DNA from: VXNE01 sp963664635
Lineage (GTDB): Bacteria; Pseudomonadota; Gammaproteobacteria; Pseudomonadales; Azotimanducaceae
Length of the DNA: 64,000 bases
Reading direction: 5' to 3'
NCBI GenBank assembly: GCA_963664635.1
Contig: OY761542.1
Span: 1,426,001 to 1,490,000 of the forward strand
Shown here in pieces: positions 17,696-25,359 of the stretch (within the stretch, counting starts at the first letter, position 1; each line of letters begins with the position of its first letter). A program made the position numbers and the translations under genes. Under the pieces are notes generated by a model. It did not search any database. It saw only the letters and a list, made by a program, of their open reading frames with translations, and was not told the origin of the DNA.

Positions 17696-18055
17696 TCAGG
17701 CCGGGCGTTCCGTTCGACCGGATGATGTCCCGGCCGCGTGCGCGGGGCCGTGGAGGCCCTGGATCAACCCTTCCAGCCGCGCGATGGAGGCGGCCATCGC
17801 GCGAAACTGATCGTCCATGCGGCGCTCCATCCGCTCCATGCGCGCCTCCAGTCGGTCCAGTCGTCCCTCGACCTGTTCGAAACGGGCGTCCACCTGCGCG
17901 AAACGAGCGTCCACCTGTTCGAAACGGGCGTCCACCTGCGCGAAACGGGCGTCCACCTGTCCGAATCGGGCGTCCACGATGGTGAGGTTGACCCCGATCA
18001 CGCTGGCCCCGACGAGCAGGGTGGTGGCGATGAGCGTGACGAATTGGTACTTCAT
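17696..18055 (-). CDS. Membrane-anchored heptad-repeat coiled-coil protein
   Basis: 119 aa from ATG 18055, preceded by GAAGGAG at about 7 nt; an upstream ATG at 18094 would add 13 residues. One N-terminal membrane segment (FVTLIATTLLVGASVIGVNL) is followed by perfect heptads VDARFxQ repeated five times, then degenerate heptads (VEGRLDR, LEARMER, MERRMDD). The heptads form a long coiled coil, encoded by 21-nt tandem repeats. Single-pass anchors with variable-length coiled coils occur widely; function is unknown. It lies downstream of a GPH transporter on the same strand, 182 nt away. Confidence 0.65.
   Translation of the reverse strand: MKYQFVTLIATTLLVGASVIGVNLTIVDARFGQVDARFAQVDARFEQVDARFAQVDARFEQVEGRLDRLEARMERMERRMDDQFRAMAASIARLEGLIQGLHGPAHAAGTSSGRTERPA
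17870..17974. repeat. 21-nt tandem repeat, five units
   Basis: Five units of 21 nt with the core GAAACGGGCGTCCACCTG and few substitutions, in frame with the heptads of the coiled-coil gene. Unit-number variation would lengthen or shorten the coil by one heptad without a frameshift. Confidence 0.85.
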
Positions 18056-18236
18056 CAAGGGCTCCTTCGGATCCTTCCGCAGTTGAAGTGCCATGTTCGC
18101 TTCTCGTTGCGGGCTTGTATGCAGGACGGCAACTCGCGATTCCCGGGCGGAAGTCCTACACGCATGATGGCGGCAGTCTGATGGCGTTGGACCCGCCGAG
18201 TCAATGAACTGAGCCGTCCGGGCCCGGTCGGCGTGG

Positions 18237-19709
18237 TCACGAGGCGTCGCCGCCCGCGGCGACCGCCGCTCGTCGCTCCTCCAGCACCGCCATCATCGCG
18301 TCGTGCCGCTTCTGGTCGATGTTGTAGAGCGCCATGAACAGCATGCCCGCCGCGACGATGATCCAGTAGAGTGGCCCGGTCATGAACAGGAGTCCCTGGA
18401 GGATGTCGGGCGTCAGGTCCTCCCGGGTGGCGTTTTCCGGGAAGTCGATCAGTTCCAGCCCAAACCCGCCGATCAGGCTCCCGATGCCGACGGTCGCCTT
18501 GATGGCGAAGGTGCGGATCGAGAAGACAACCCCTTCGGAGCGGCGTCCGGTGCGGAACTCGTGCTCGTCCGCCACGTCCACCAGTTGGGAGTCGATGACG
18601 ATGGGTACCACCGGGAGTACGAGATAGCCGAGGAACAGCGTTCCGAAGAGCGCGGGCAGGAGCCACATCGAATCGTTCTCGGGAAACCAGCCGAGCATGC
18701 GCAGCACATGCGGCAAGCCGATGAGAGTGGCGCAGACCATCGACGTGTAGACGACGGTCATCTTCTTGTCGAGCCGCTTGGTGAACCACGTGGCGAGGGG
18801 CAGCGCGATCAGCGCGCCCGGCAGGATGACGAAACGCTGCAGGGTAATCTGCTCGGTCGACAGCTCGTAGGCGAAGATGTAGGTATACGTCGAGACCACC
18901 ACCAGTACGCCGCCGGAGGTGGCCATGACGAGCCAGGCCGCGCATATGGAGATGTAGGAGCGGCTGGTGAGGAGACTGCGCAGGTCCCGCAGGTATGTGC
19001 CGGGCGGAAGCCGCTCGCGGCTCGTCCGGTGCAGCCTCGGGATCTGGTCGCGGGTGCCGACGACGCAGATCAGCAGCGTCAGGCAGATCCACACCGCCCC
19101 CACGCTGGCGAGGATCGGATAGCGGGTCGGGTTCAGCAGACCGTTCTCGTAGTCGTCGACGGTCGGGAAGATGACCATCAGGACGAACACGGTGAGCAGG
19201 ATGCCGGACGACATGCCAATGACCGAGTTGTATCCGAAGATCGACGTACGCTCGTGGTAGTCGTCGGTGAGTTCGGCGCCGAGGGCGTCGTGCGGGATGG
19301 CGTAGAACGTCTTCCCGAGTCGCAGCACCGTCATCGCCCCAAGGAACCACCAGAAATACTGCAGCTCGCTCAGGTCCTGGGGTGGCGCGTAGAGCAGGTA
19401 GAACCCGACCGTCAGCGGCAGGATGGAGAACAGCATGAAGGGGTGCCGTCGGCCCCAGCGCGAACGGAAGCGGTCGGACCAGGCGCCGACAAGCGGGTCC
19501 GAGATGGCGTCAACGATGCTGGAAACGAGGAACACGGTGCCGCAGAGGCCGGCGCCGACCCCGAGCACCTGATTGTAGAAAAGCATGGTGGCGATGCCGG
19601 CGGCGCCGAGCATCGCTTCCTCGAGGGCGCCCGAGGAGAAGGCGAGCTTGGTGCGCAGCGACACCTTGCCGCGCTGGCTCGAACGGGCGTCCATGGCGTT
19701 GGCCGGCAC
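18237..19709 (-). CDS. GPH-family sugar/cation symporter (MFS)
   Basis: About 490 aa, twelve predicted membrane segments. Hallmarks of the glycoside-pentoside-hexuronide:cation symporter family: SSGALEEAMLGAAGIATMLFYNQVLG near the N-terminus, VFLVSSIVDAISDPLVGAWSDRFRSRWGRRHPFML between TM2 and TM3, and FYAIPHDALGAELTDDYHERTSIFGYNSVIG around TM4-5. It imports a sugar or related solute with H+ or Na+. Start GTG 19709 or ATG 19694; neither has a clear ribosome-binding site. No sugar hydrolase is adjacent, so the substrate is open. Confidence 0.85.
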   Translation of the reverse strand: MPANAMDARSSQRGKVSLRTKLAFSSGALEEAMLGAAGIATMLFYNQVLGVGAGLCGTVFLVSSIVDAISDPLVGAWSDRFRSRWGRRHPFMLFSILPLTVGFYLLYAPPQDLSELQYFWWFLGAMTVLRLGKTFYAIPHDALGAELTDDYHERTSIFGYNSVIGMSSGILLTVFVLMVIFPTVDDYENGLLNPTRYPILASVGAVWICLTLLICVVGTRDQIPRLHRTSRERLPPGTYLRDLRSLLTSRSYISICAAWLVMATSGGVLVVVSTYTYIFAYELSTEQITLQRFVILPGALIALPLATWFTKRLDKKMTVVYTSMVCATLIGLPHVLRMLGWFPENDSMWLLPALFGTLFLGYLVLPVVPIVIDSQLVDVADEHEFRTGRRSEGVVFSIRTFAIKATVGIGSLIGGFGLELIDFPENATREDLTPDILQGLLFMTGPLYWIIVAAGMLFMALYNIDQKRHDAMMAVLEERRAAVAAGGDAS

Positions 19710-20166
19710 CGGAGATGGGCAGGTCCCGGATGATAGCCCGCATGCCGCACCCGGGGGCGTGATGCCTTGCGGTCGCCCGCGACCCGCGGGCGGAGTTGGC
19801 CGCGGGCGGTCATGTCGGCGCCCCGGACACCTGACGCGTTGCGCACCCCTGCGGTCGATAGGTTGTCCCTCAGGAGAAATAGTCAGGTCGCGCCAAGAGC
19901 GGCCCTATCGGATTTTTTTGGCCCCTGATGTATCGCTTGGCAAACACTACTCATTACTATGCGCGCAGTGGAACGCAGGGAGTTGATGCGGTCGATTCGC
20001 GTTTGCAGTTGAATTCGCGATCGTTCCGCCAAGGGTGGCCGATGCCGCTTGGCGGCTGGGGAGCCCGCGACATGCAAAGAGGGATCTGTACGGCTTGTGC
20101 GGGAACGGGGTGGCGGCCTGGCGGTGCGGCATGCGGCCCCGGCTGCGGCCCCGGCGAGGCGCATGG
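19710..20166. other. Intergenic region without a convincing gene
   Basis: 457 nt between the GPH gene and the 250-bp element. It contains a locally AT-rich patch (about 19905-19960) with a T7 run, and the inverted pair CGATAGG/CCTATCG on its left side. Open frames here (up to about 90 codons on either strand) look like chance in GC-rich DNA. Confidence 0.5.
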
Positions 20167-20416
20167 CTAGCCCGCACTTCTCGCCACGTCGCTTGTGCCA
20201 GGATGACGGGTCATTGGTGCCGCGAGGTTACTTCGTCCATCACGGCTTCGTTGACCGCCCGCGGACTGCGCTGGCCGCGCCCTCGCGGGTCTCCTGGCCC
20301 CGTGCGCGCAAACGCTCCCTCAAACGTAGCCCCCGCCATGCTCTCGGGCGCGAGCACGCGCACGGCGCCAGGATCCTCCGCGATCATCGCGGCCCGTGGT
20401 GAGAAATGCCGGCTAG
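20167..20416. repeat. 250-bp MITE-like structured element, copy A
   Basis: Bounded by imperfect inverted ends: CTAGCCCGCACTTCTC at 20167 and its near-complement ending at 20416, with CTAG at both extremes. Inside, 20293-20308 pairs with 20357-20372 (15 of 16 bp) around a 48-nt loop that contains a TGCTC/GAGCA hairpin, and 20377-20391 is a small CCGCG palindrome. About 157 bp of the right part (from about 20260) recurs at 62304-62460 at roughly 85 percent identity by eye, with compensatory changes in the long stem. No transposase is inside. The right end overlaps the start codon of the LuxR-type gene. Confidence 0.75.
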
Positions 20417-23108
20417 GGAACAGGTTTCGCCGTGGCTGCTGTCCGCCAGGGTCGCGGTACCGGAGCGTGTGCCGGACTACCATGAGCGGCCGCAACTGCT
20501 CGCGCGGGTGCTTCCCACGCAACGGCGTCTGACGGTCCTGCGGGCGCCGGGCGGGTTCGGCAAGACGACGGTCCTTGCCGAATGCTGCCGTCGGCTGGCG
20601 GCACGGGGCATGGTCACCGCCTGGCTCTCGCTGGACGAGCAAGACGACGGGGCGGTGCTGGACGCATACCTGGCGTTCGCGTTCGAACGTGCCGGGCTGA
20701 GCGTTCCGAAACCCCAGCCCGGGAGTGCCGGCGCGGCGCCGGGGCCTCATGCGGAACTGGTGATGCGGGCCGTGGAGGGGCACGACGGTCCGTGCGTGCT
20801 GGTGCTCGACGAGGTCGAGCGCGTGGCGAAGGCGGACGCGCTCGAACTGATCGGCTTCCTGTTCCGGCTCGGTCCGCCGAACCTCTACGTGGCCCTGGCG
20901 TGTCGCGACCTGCCTCCCGGTCTGGACATCGCCGGCCTGGTGGTGGCGGGACTCGGGGAGGTGCTGGCGGTCGACGATCTGCGCTTCAGCCAGACCGAGG
21001 TCGACGCGTTCCTGAATGGCCCGTCCCGACGGCGCCGATCGCCCGCTGCGGTGGATGCCGCCGGCTGGCCGATCGCGTTGCGTTTCCAGCGTGACGGCAT
21101 CGGCGTTCTCCATGGCGGCGAGGGTCGCGACGACGAGGCCGTGTCGGGGGACGGATCGGCGGAGCGGGTCGTGGACAACTGGGTGGAGTCCCGAATGTGG
21201 CGCGCCGTACCGCAGCGCGACCGTCGACTGCTGCTGGATGCGGGCCTGTTCGAGTGGCTGGACGGAGACTTGCTCGACGCGGTGATCGGCGAGGGTGGGG
21301 CGATGCAGCGGCTCGCCACCATGCCGGTGCTGGAAGGTCTGCTCGAGCGCGTGCCGGACCTGGACACCGGCTGGCGGCTGCATCCGCTCCTGCGCGGCCA
21401 TTGCGCGCGGCGGATGCGCCTGCTGGAGCCGGATCGATTCCGCGGCATGCATGGCCGCATCGCGGCGGAGCTGGCCAAGCGTGGGGAAACGACGCTGGCC
21501 ATCCGCCACGCCGGCGCGGCCGGTGATCCTGCGCTGGGCGGCCGGATCCTGGAGGAAGCCGGGGGCATCCGGCTGTACCTGCGCGAGGGATTGCTGTGCC
21601 TGCGCGCCGCTGGTCGCCTGCTGAACGACGACGCTGCGGCGCGGCCGCGCCTGGCATTGGCGCGCTGCGCGCTGATGGCCGCGGACGGCCATCTCGACGA
21701 GGCGCGCAGGGCGTACGCCGCGGTGGCGGCCATGGTGGATCGCCTCCCGGAGACCGACCTGGACCTGCAAGCCGACCGCTACCTCGTCGCCGGGGTGCTC
21801 GGTCTGTACGGCTGCGTGCGGCTGGACTCCGCGGAGACACGCGGGTTGATCGAGGCCCAACGACGCCTGGCCGCCACGGAAGAGCTCGACCCGGCGATGC
21901 GCGCGGCGTTCCATGCGGGGCTGTGCATTACCCACAACCTGCGCGCCGAGTTCGACGAGGCGTCCGAGTGTGCGGCGGCGGCGCGGACGTGGCTGGGCCG
22001 CGAGACCACCAGCCTGGGGATGTTCGTGGACATGGAACTCGGCACCATGGCGATGGCGCGGGGTCGCGTGGCCGAGGCGGCGCGCTGCTACGCTCGGGTA
22101 CAGCGCGCGGCCGGACCGGCGTACCTGCGTGACCCGACGGCAACGGCCATGGCCGGTGTGCTGATCCGCGAACTGGCCCACGAACGCAACCGGCTCGCGC
22201 GGGTGACGGAGGTGGAGCGCATGCCGCGGCTGCTTGCCCGGGGCGGCACGCCGTTCGTGCCCTACGCGGCGGCCGCGGGCACGGCGGTGGAGTCGATGAT
22301 GCACCACGAGGGCGCCGGTGCGGCTCTGACGGCGCTGGAGGAGATGCGCGAATACGCGACGGGTCACGAGCTGCCGGCGCTGCAGCGCTTCTTGGCGGCC
22401 ATGCACGCGTCGCTGCTGGCCGAGACCGGCGCGGTCGGGGAGGCCGAGCGCACGTGGCGGGACGCCGGACTGCCGGACGACGTTGCGGGATGCCTGGATC
22501 TGGCGGGCCAGAGCTGGCGGGAGATGGAAGCGCTCGCATGTGCGCGACTGCGGCTGCATGTTGCGCGTGAAGAGTATGCGGCCGGCAGGGCATTCGGACA
22601 CGCGTTCGCCAAGGTGGCGCGGCAGCGGGGCCTGCGGCGCACGCTGATGCGCGGCCTGGCGCTGTCGACGACGCTCGAGCATCGCCGCGGCACGGCAGGG
22701 GCGGCGAAGGCGCGAGTGAGTGCGTTCCTGGTCGAGTACGCACAGGCGGACTATGCGGGGCCGATGGTACGCGAACGGTCGGCGGGGCTGCCGGTGTTGA
22801 CGGGGGTTCTCGGTGACCTCGAGGACGCCGGAGAGCGGTTGACGGCCCGGGCGCTGCTGCGAGACCTGAAGGCCAGCGGAGAAAGGGCCGCGGTACCGCG
22901 GCTGACGGCCCGCCAACGCGAAGTGGTTCGGCACCTGGCGTTGGAGCGCGACAAGGAGATCGCCCGCGCGCTCGGCATTTCGGAGGCGGGCGTGCGATAC
23001 CACGTCGGCCGGGTGTTCGACGCGCTCGGCGTACGCGGCCGGTCCGCCGCGGTGGAGCGCGCGCGGGAACTCGGTCTTCTCGATCCCGAGGTGGACCAGG
23101 GCGTGTAA
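20406..23108 (+). CDS. MalT-like LuxR-family ATPase regulator
   Basis: 900 aa large ATP-binding LuxR-type regulator (LAL/MalT class, STAND NTPase). Walker A APGGFGKTT at residues 47-55, Walker B VLVLDEVERV near 137-146, winged-helix region near 270-340, a long TPR-like helical sensor domain to about 820, and a C-terminal HTH (LTARQREVVRHLALERDKEIARALGISEAGVRYHVGRVFDALGVRGRSAAVE). Such proteins bind an inducer through the TPR part and activate nearby catabolic promoters. The ATG at 20406 lies in the terminal repeat of the 250-bp element. It may regulate the propionate operon that starts 134 nt downstream; this is inferred from position only. Confidence 0.9.
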   Translation: MPAREQVSPWLLSARVAVPERVPDYHERPQLLARVLPTQRRLTVLRAPGGFGKTTVLAECCRRLAARGMVTAWLSLDEQDDGAVLDAYLAFAFERAGLSVPKPQPGSAGAAPGPHAELVMRAVEGHDGPCVLVLDEVERVAKADALELIGFLFRLGPPNLYVALACRDLPPGLDIAGLVVAGLGEVLAVDDLRFSQTEVDAFLNGPSRRRRSPAAVDAAGWPIALRFQRDGIGVLHGGEGRDDEAVSGDGSAERVVDNWVESRMWRAVPQRDRRLLLDAGLFEWLDGDLLDAVIGEGGAMQRLATMPVLEGLLERVPDLDTGWRLHPLLRGHCARRMRLLEPDRFRGMHGRIAAELAKRGETTLAIRHAGAAGDPALGGRILEEAGGIRLYLREGLLCLRAAGRLLNDDAAARPRLALARCALMAADGHLDEARRAYAAVAAMVDRLPETDLDLQADRYLVAGVLGLYGCVRLDSAETRGLIEAQRRLAATEELDPAMRAAFHAGLCITHNLRAEFDEASECAAAARTWLGRETTSLGMFVDMELGTMAMARGRVAEAARCYARVQRAAGPAYLRDPTATAMAGVLIRELAHERNRLARVTEVERMPRLLARGGTPFVPYAAAAGTAVESMMHHEGAGAALTALEEMREYATGHELPALQRFLAAMHASLLAETGAVGEAERTWRDAGLPDDVAGCLDLAGQSWREMEALACARLRLHVAREEYAAGRAFGHAFAKVARQRGLRRTLMRGLALSTTLEHRRGTAGAAKARVSAFLVEYAQADYAGPMVRERSAGLPVLTGVLGDLEDAGERLTARALLRDLKASGERAAVPRLTARQREVVRHLALERDKEIARALGISEAGVRYHVGRVFDALGVRGRSAAVERARELGLLDPEVDQGV

Positions 23109-23120
23109 GCGTCCCGGCGC

Positions 23121-23141
23121 CCGTGCAGCCCGCCTGCACGG
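23121..23141 (+). terminator. Stem-loop after the LuxR gene
   Basis: CCGTGCAG pairs with CTGCACGG (8 bp, 5-nt loop) 12 nt after the stop codon. No T-tract follows, so termination is uncertain. Confidence 0.35.
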
Positions 23142-23157
23142 ACACTCGGCATGCCTG

Positions 23158-23186
23158 GCGGGCGCGGTTTGCCGCCCGCGTATAAT
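23158..23186 (+). promoter_or_regulatory. Promoter with abutting palindrome before the mce operon
   Basis: TATAAT at 23181-23186, directly preceded by the perfect inverted repeat GCGGGCG-N8-CGCCCGC (23158-23179), which would cover the -35/-10 spacer. Good candidate for a repressor or activator operator controlling the methylmalonyl/propionyl-CoA operon. No clear -35 hexamer, which fits activator dependence. Confidence 0.45.
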
Positions 23187-23242
23187 CCCGTCGGACGTGT
23201 ACCGGACGCGGGGTTGCCGGGCAGCAGGGGCGGGAGAAGGCC

Positions 23243-23653
23243 GTGATCGGAAAGCTCAACCACGTTGCGATTGCCGTGCCGGATCTCGGCGCGGCCGCGG
23301 CGCTGTACGCCGGGAGTCTCGGCGCCACCGTTTCGGAACCGAAGCCGCTGCCGGGGCAGGGCGTCACCACCGTGTTCGTGGAACTGCCGAACAGCAAGAT
23401 CGAGCTCATCCATCCGCTCGGCCCCGAATCGCCCATCGAGAACTTCCTGGAACGCAATCCCCGCGGCGGCATCCACCACGTCTGCTACGAGGTCGACGAC
23501 CTCGCCGCCGCCATCGAGAAGCTGCGCGGCGAGGGGATGACGTTGCTCGGGGGCGGCCAGCCGAGCATCGGCGCCCACGGCCTGCCGGTGGTGTTCCTGC
23601 ACCCGAGGGACTTTTGCGGCACGCTGATCGAACTCGAGGAGGTCGCGGCTTGA
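23243..23653 (+). CDS. mce: Methylmalonyl-CoA epimerase
   Basis: 136 aa vicinal-oxygen-chelate protein. It interconverts (S)- and (R)-methylmalonyl-CoA. Metal ligands are visible as His in KLNHVAIAVPDL (near residue 7), the GIHHVCYEVDD His (near residue 77) and the final Glu in GTLIELEEV. Length equals that of bacterial and human epimerases. GTG 23243 start. First gene of an operon: its stop overlaps the TTG start of the carboxyltransferase (TTGA). It supplies the mutase at 15488-17629 with the right stereoisomer. Confidence 0.95.
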   Translation: MIGKLNHVAIAVPDLGAAAALYAGSLGATVSEPKPLPGQGVTTVFVELPNSKIELIHPLGPESPIENFLERNPRGGIHHVCYEVDDLAAAIEKLRGEGMTLLGGGQPSIGAHGLPVVFLHPRDFCGTLIELEEVAA

Positions 23654-25359
23654 GCACCCCCCTCGAGGCACTCGTCCCCATTCTCGACGAGCCATTTCGC
23701 GCCGACGAAGGCCACTCGGGCGAGGCGGCCTTGCCGTACGAGAAGACCCTGAACGAGGCGCGGGCGCTGCAGGAACGCCCGCGCATGGCCGGCGGCTACC
23801 GCAACATCTCGCGCCAGCACCGCAAGAACCGGATGACGGTCTGGGAGCGCATCGGCGTGCTCTCGGATCAGCCGCCGATGGTGCTGTTTCAGAACTGGGG
23901 CCCGTCTCTCGATGGGGCGTCGCTGGTGACGGCCATCGTCAGGATCCACGGCCGCGACGTCGCGGTGTACGGGCATGACTTCACCGTGCGTGCGGGTTCC
24001 ATGGACGCCACCAACGGCCGCAAGCTGGCGTCGCTGTACCGCCTCGCGGCCAAGCAGGGCATGCCGCTGATCGGCCTGAACGACAGCGCCGGCGCGTTCG
24101 TGCCGGCCGGGGTCGGGGGGCTCGACGGGTATGCCGAGGCGTTTACGGCGCTACGCAAGATCAGCGGCGTCGTACCGAGCGTCATGTGCATGTTCGGCTT
24201 CAACGCCGGGGGCGGGTCGTACCTGCCGCGCCAGGGCAGCTTCCTGATCCAGCCCAACGACACGTTCTTCGGGCTGACGGGCGTGGGGGTGGTAAAGGAG
24301 GTGCTCGGCGAGGACGTGACGCCGGACGAGCTCGGCGGCCCGCGCGTCCACGGCGCGTCCGGCGTGGCGGACTTCACGGTCGCGGACGAGGTGGACGCGC
24401 TCGAGCTCGCGGCGCGCCTGCTGACGTACCTCCCGGACAACAACCGATCGAATGCGCCGTACGTCGCGACCAGCGATCCGGTGGGCCGCGACACCGAGAA
24501 CCTGGACGTCCTGTTCCGCACGACGTTCAACTCCCCGACGGGCTTCAACACCCCCTTCGACATCCGGCTCGTCATCCAGGAAGTCTGCGACCACGGCGCA
24601 TTCCTCGAAGTGCAGCCGGAACGCGCGCGCAGTACCGTGACCGCCTTCGGGCGGCTCGGTGGCCGCGTGGTCGGCTTCGTCGCCAACAACAGCGCGTTCT
24701 CCACCGGCTTCATCGACGTGGACGCGGCATACAAGAACGCGCGCTTCATCCGCTTCTGCAACATCTACAACATCCCGATCGTTTTCATGGAGGACACGAC
24801 GGGGTTCCTGCCGGGCACGGAGCAGGAGAGCCGGGGGGTGGTACAGGCGGGACGGGCGATGCTCGACTCGATCGTGGACCTGCGCACGCCGCGCATCCTG
24901 GTGCTCGTGCGCAACGCCTTCGGCGGCGCCTACGCTTCCTTCAACAACTACCAGACCGGGGCGGACTTCGTGTTCGCGCTGCCGGCGACCCGAGTGGCGG
25001 TCATGGGTCCCGCGGGACGCGAATTCGTCTACAAGGACGAACTGGCCGCGCTCTCGCGGGAGCGCGCGGAACGGTTCGCCAGGGAACTCGAAAAGCGCCG
25101 CTCGACCGATGTCGACCCGGCCGAGGCGCGCCGCGAAGCCGAGCGCGCGGTGGCGCGCTGGTTCGCCGAGGAAGACGCGAAGCTCGTCGCCCGCTACGAA
25201 CGCGACATCATGAACCCGCGCGAGGCGCTGAGCCTCGGGTCGATCTCGCAGATGGTCCTGCCGCGCGACCTGCGGCGCCTGCTGGCGGACACCGTGGACC
25301 TCTGCATGCGCCATTACGAACCGAGCGCGATGGGCGGGCCGCAGCGGGAGTTCCACTGA
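23650..25359 (+). CDS. Acyl-CoA (propionyl-CoA) carboxylase carboxyltransferase
   Basis: 569 aa crotonase-fold carboxyltransferase (PccB/AccD-like). N-half oxyanion region GMPLIGLNDSAGAFVPAGVGGLDGYAE and FNAGGGSYLP; C-half NIYNIPIVFMEDTTGFLPGTEQESRGVVQAGRAML and RNAFGGAYASFNNYQTGADFVFALPATRVAVMGPAG. It transfers CO2 from carboxybiotin to an acyl-CoA. The TTG start at 23650 is supported by the 4-nt overlap with mce. Context (epimerase before, biotin carboxylase after, mutase nearby) points to propionyl-CoA as substrate; sequence alone cannot exclude acetyl- or methylcrotonyl-CoA. Overlaps the next gene by one base (TGATG). Confidence 0.9.
   Translation: MSTPLEALVPILDEPFRADEGHSGEAALPYEKTLNEARALQERPRMAGGYRNISRQHRKNRMTVWERIGVLSDQPPMVLFQNWGPSLDGASLVTAIVRIHGRDVAVYGHDFTVRAGSMDATNGRKLASLYRLAAKQGMPLIGLNDSAGAFVPAGVGGLDGYAEAFTALRKISGVVPSVMCMFGFNAGGGSYLPRQGSFLIQPNDTFFGLTGVGVVKEVLGEDVTPDELGGPRVHGASGVADFTVADEVDALELAARLLTYLPDNNRSNAPYVATSDPVGRDTENLDVLFRTTFNSPTGFNTPFDIRLVIQEVCDHGAFLEVQPERARSTVTAFGRLGGRVVGFVANNSAFSTGFIDVDAAYKNARFIRFCNIYNIPIVFMEDTTGFLPGTEQESRGVVQAGRAMLDSIVDLRTPRILVLVRNAFGGAYASFNNYQTGADFVFALPATRVAVMGPAGREFVYKDELAALSRERAERFARELEKRRSTDVDPAEARREAERAVARWFAEEDAKLVARYERDIMNPREALSLGSISQMVLPRDLRRLLADTVDLCMRHYEPSAMGGPQREFH

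Noticed and set aside
17870..17974. Possible CRISPR-like array (five regular repeats)
   Set aside because: Units are contiguous 21-nt tandem repeats without spacers and encode heptads of a coiled coil.
20211..23003. 930-codon minus-strand frame opposite the LuxR-type regulator
   Set aside because: Low-complexity Arg/Gln/His-rich composition typical of antisense frames; the plus-strand gene has full domain architecture. Its start region coincides with the structured element.
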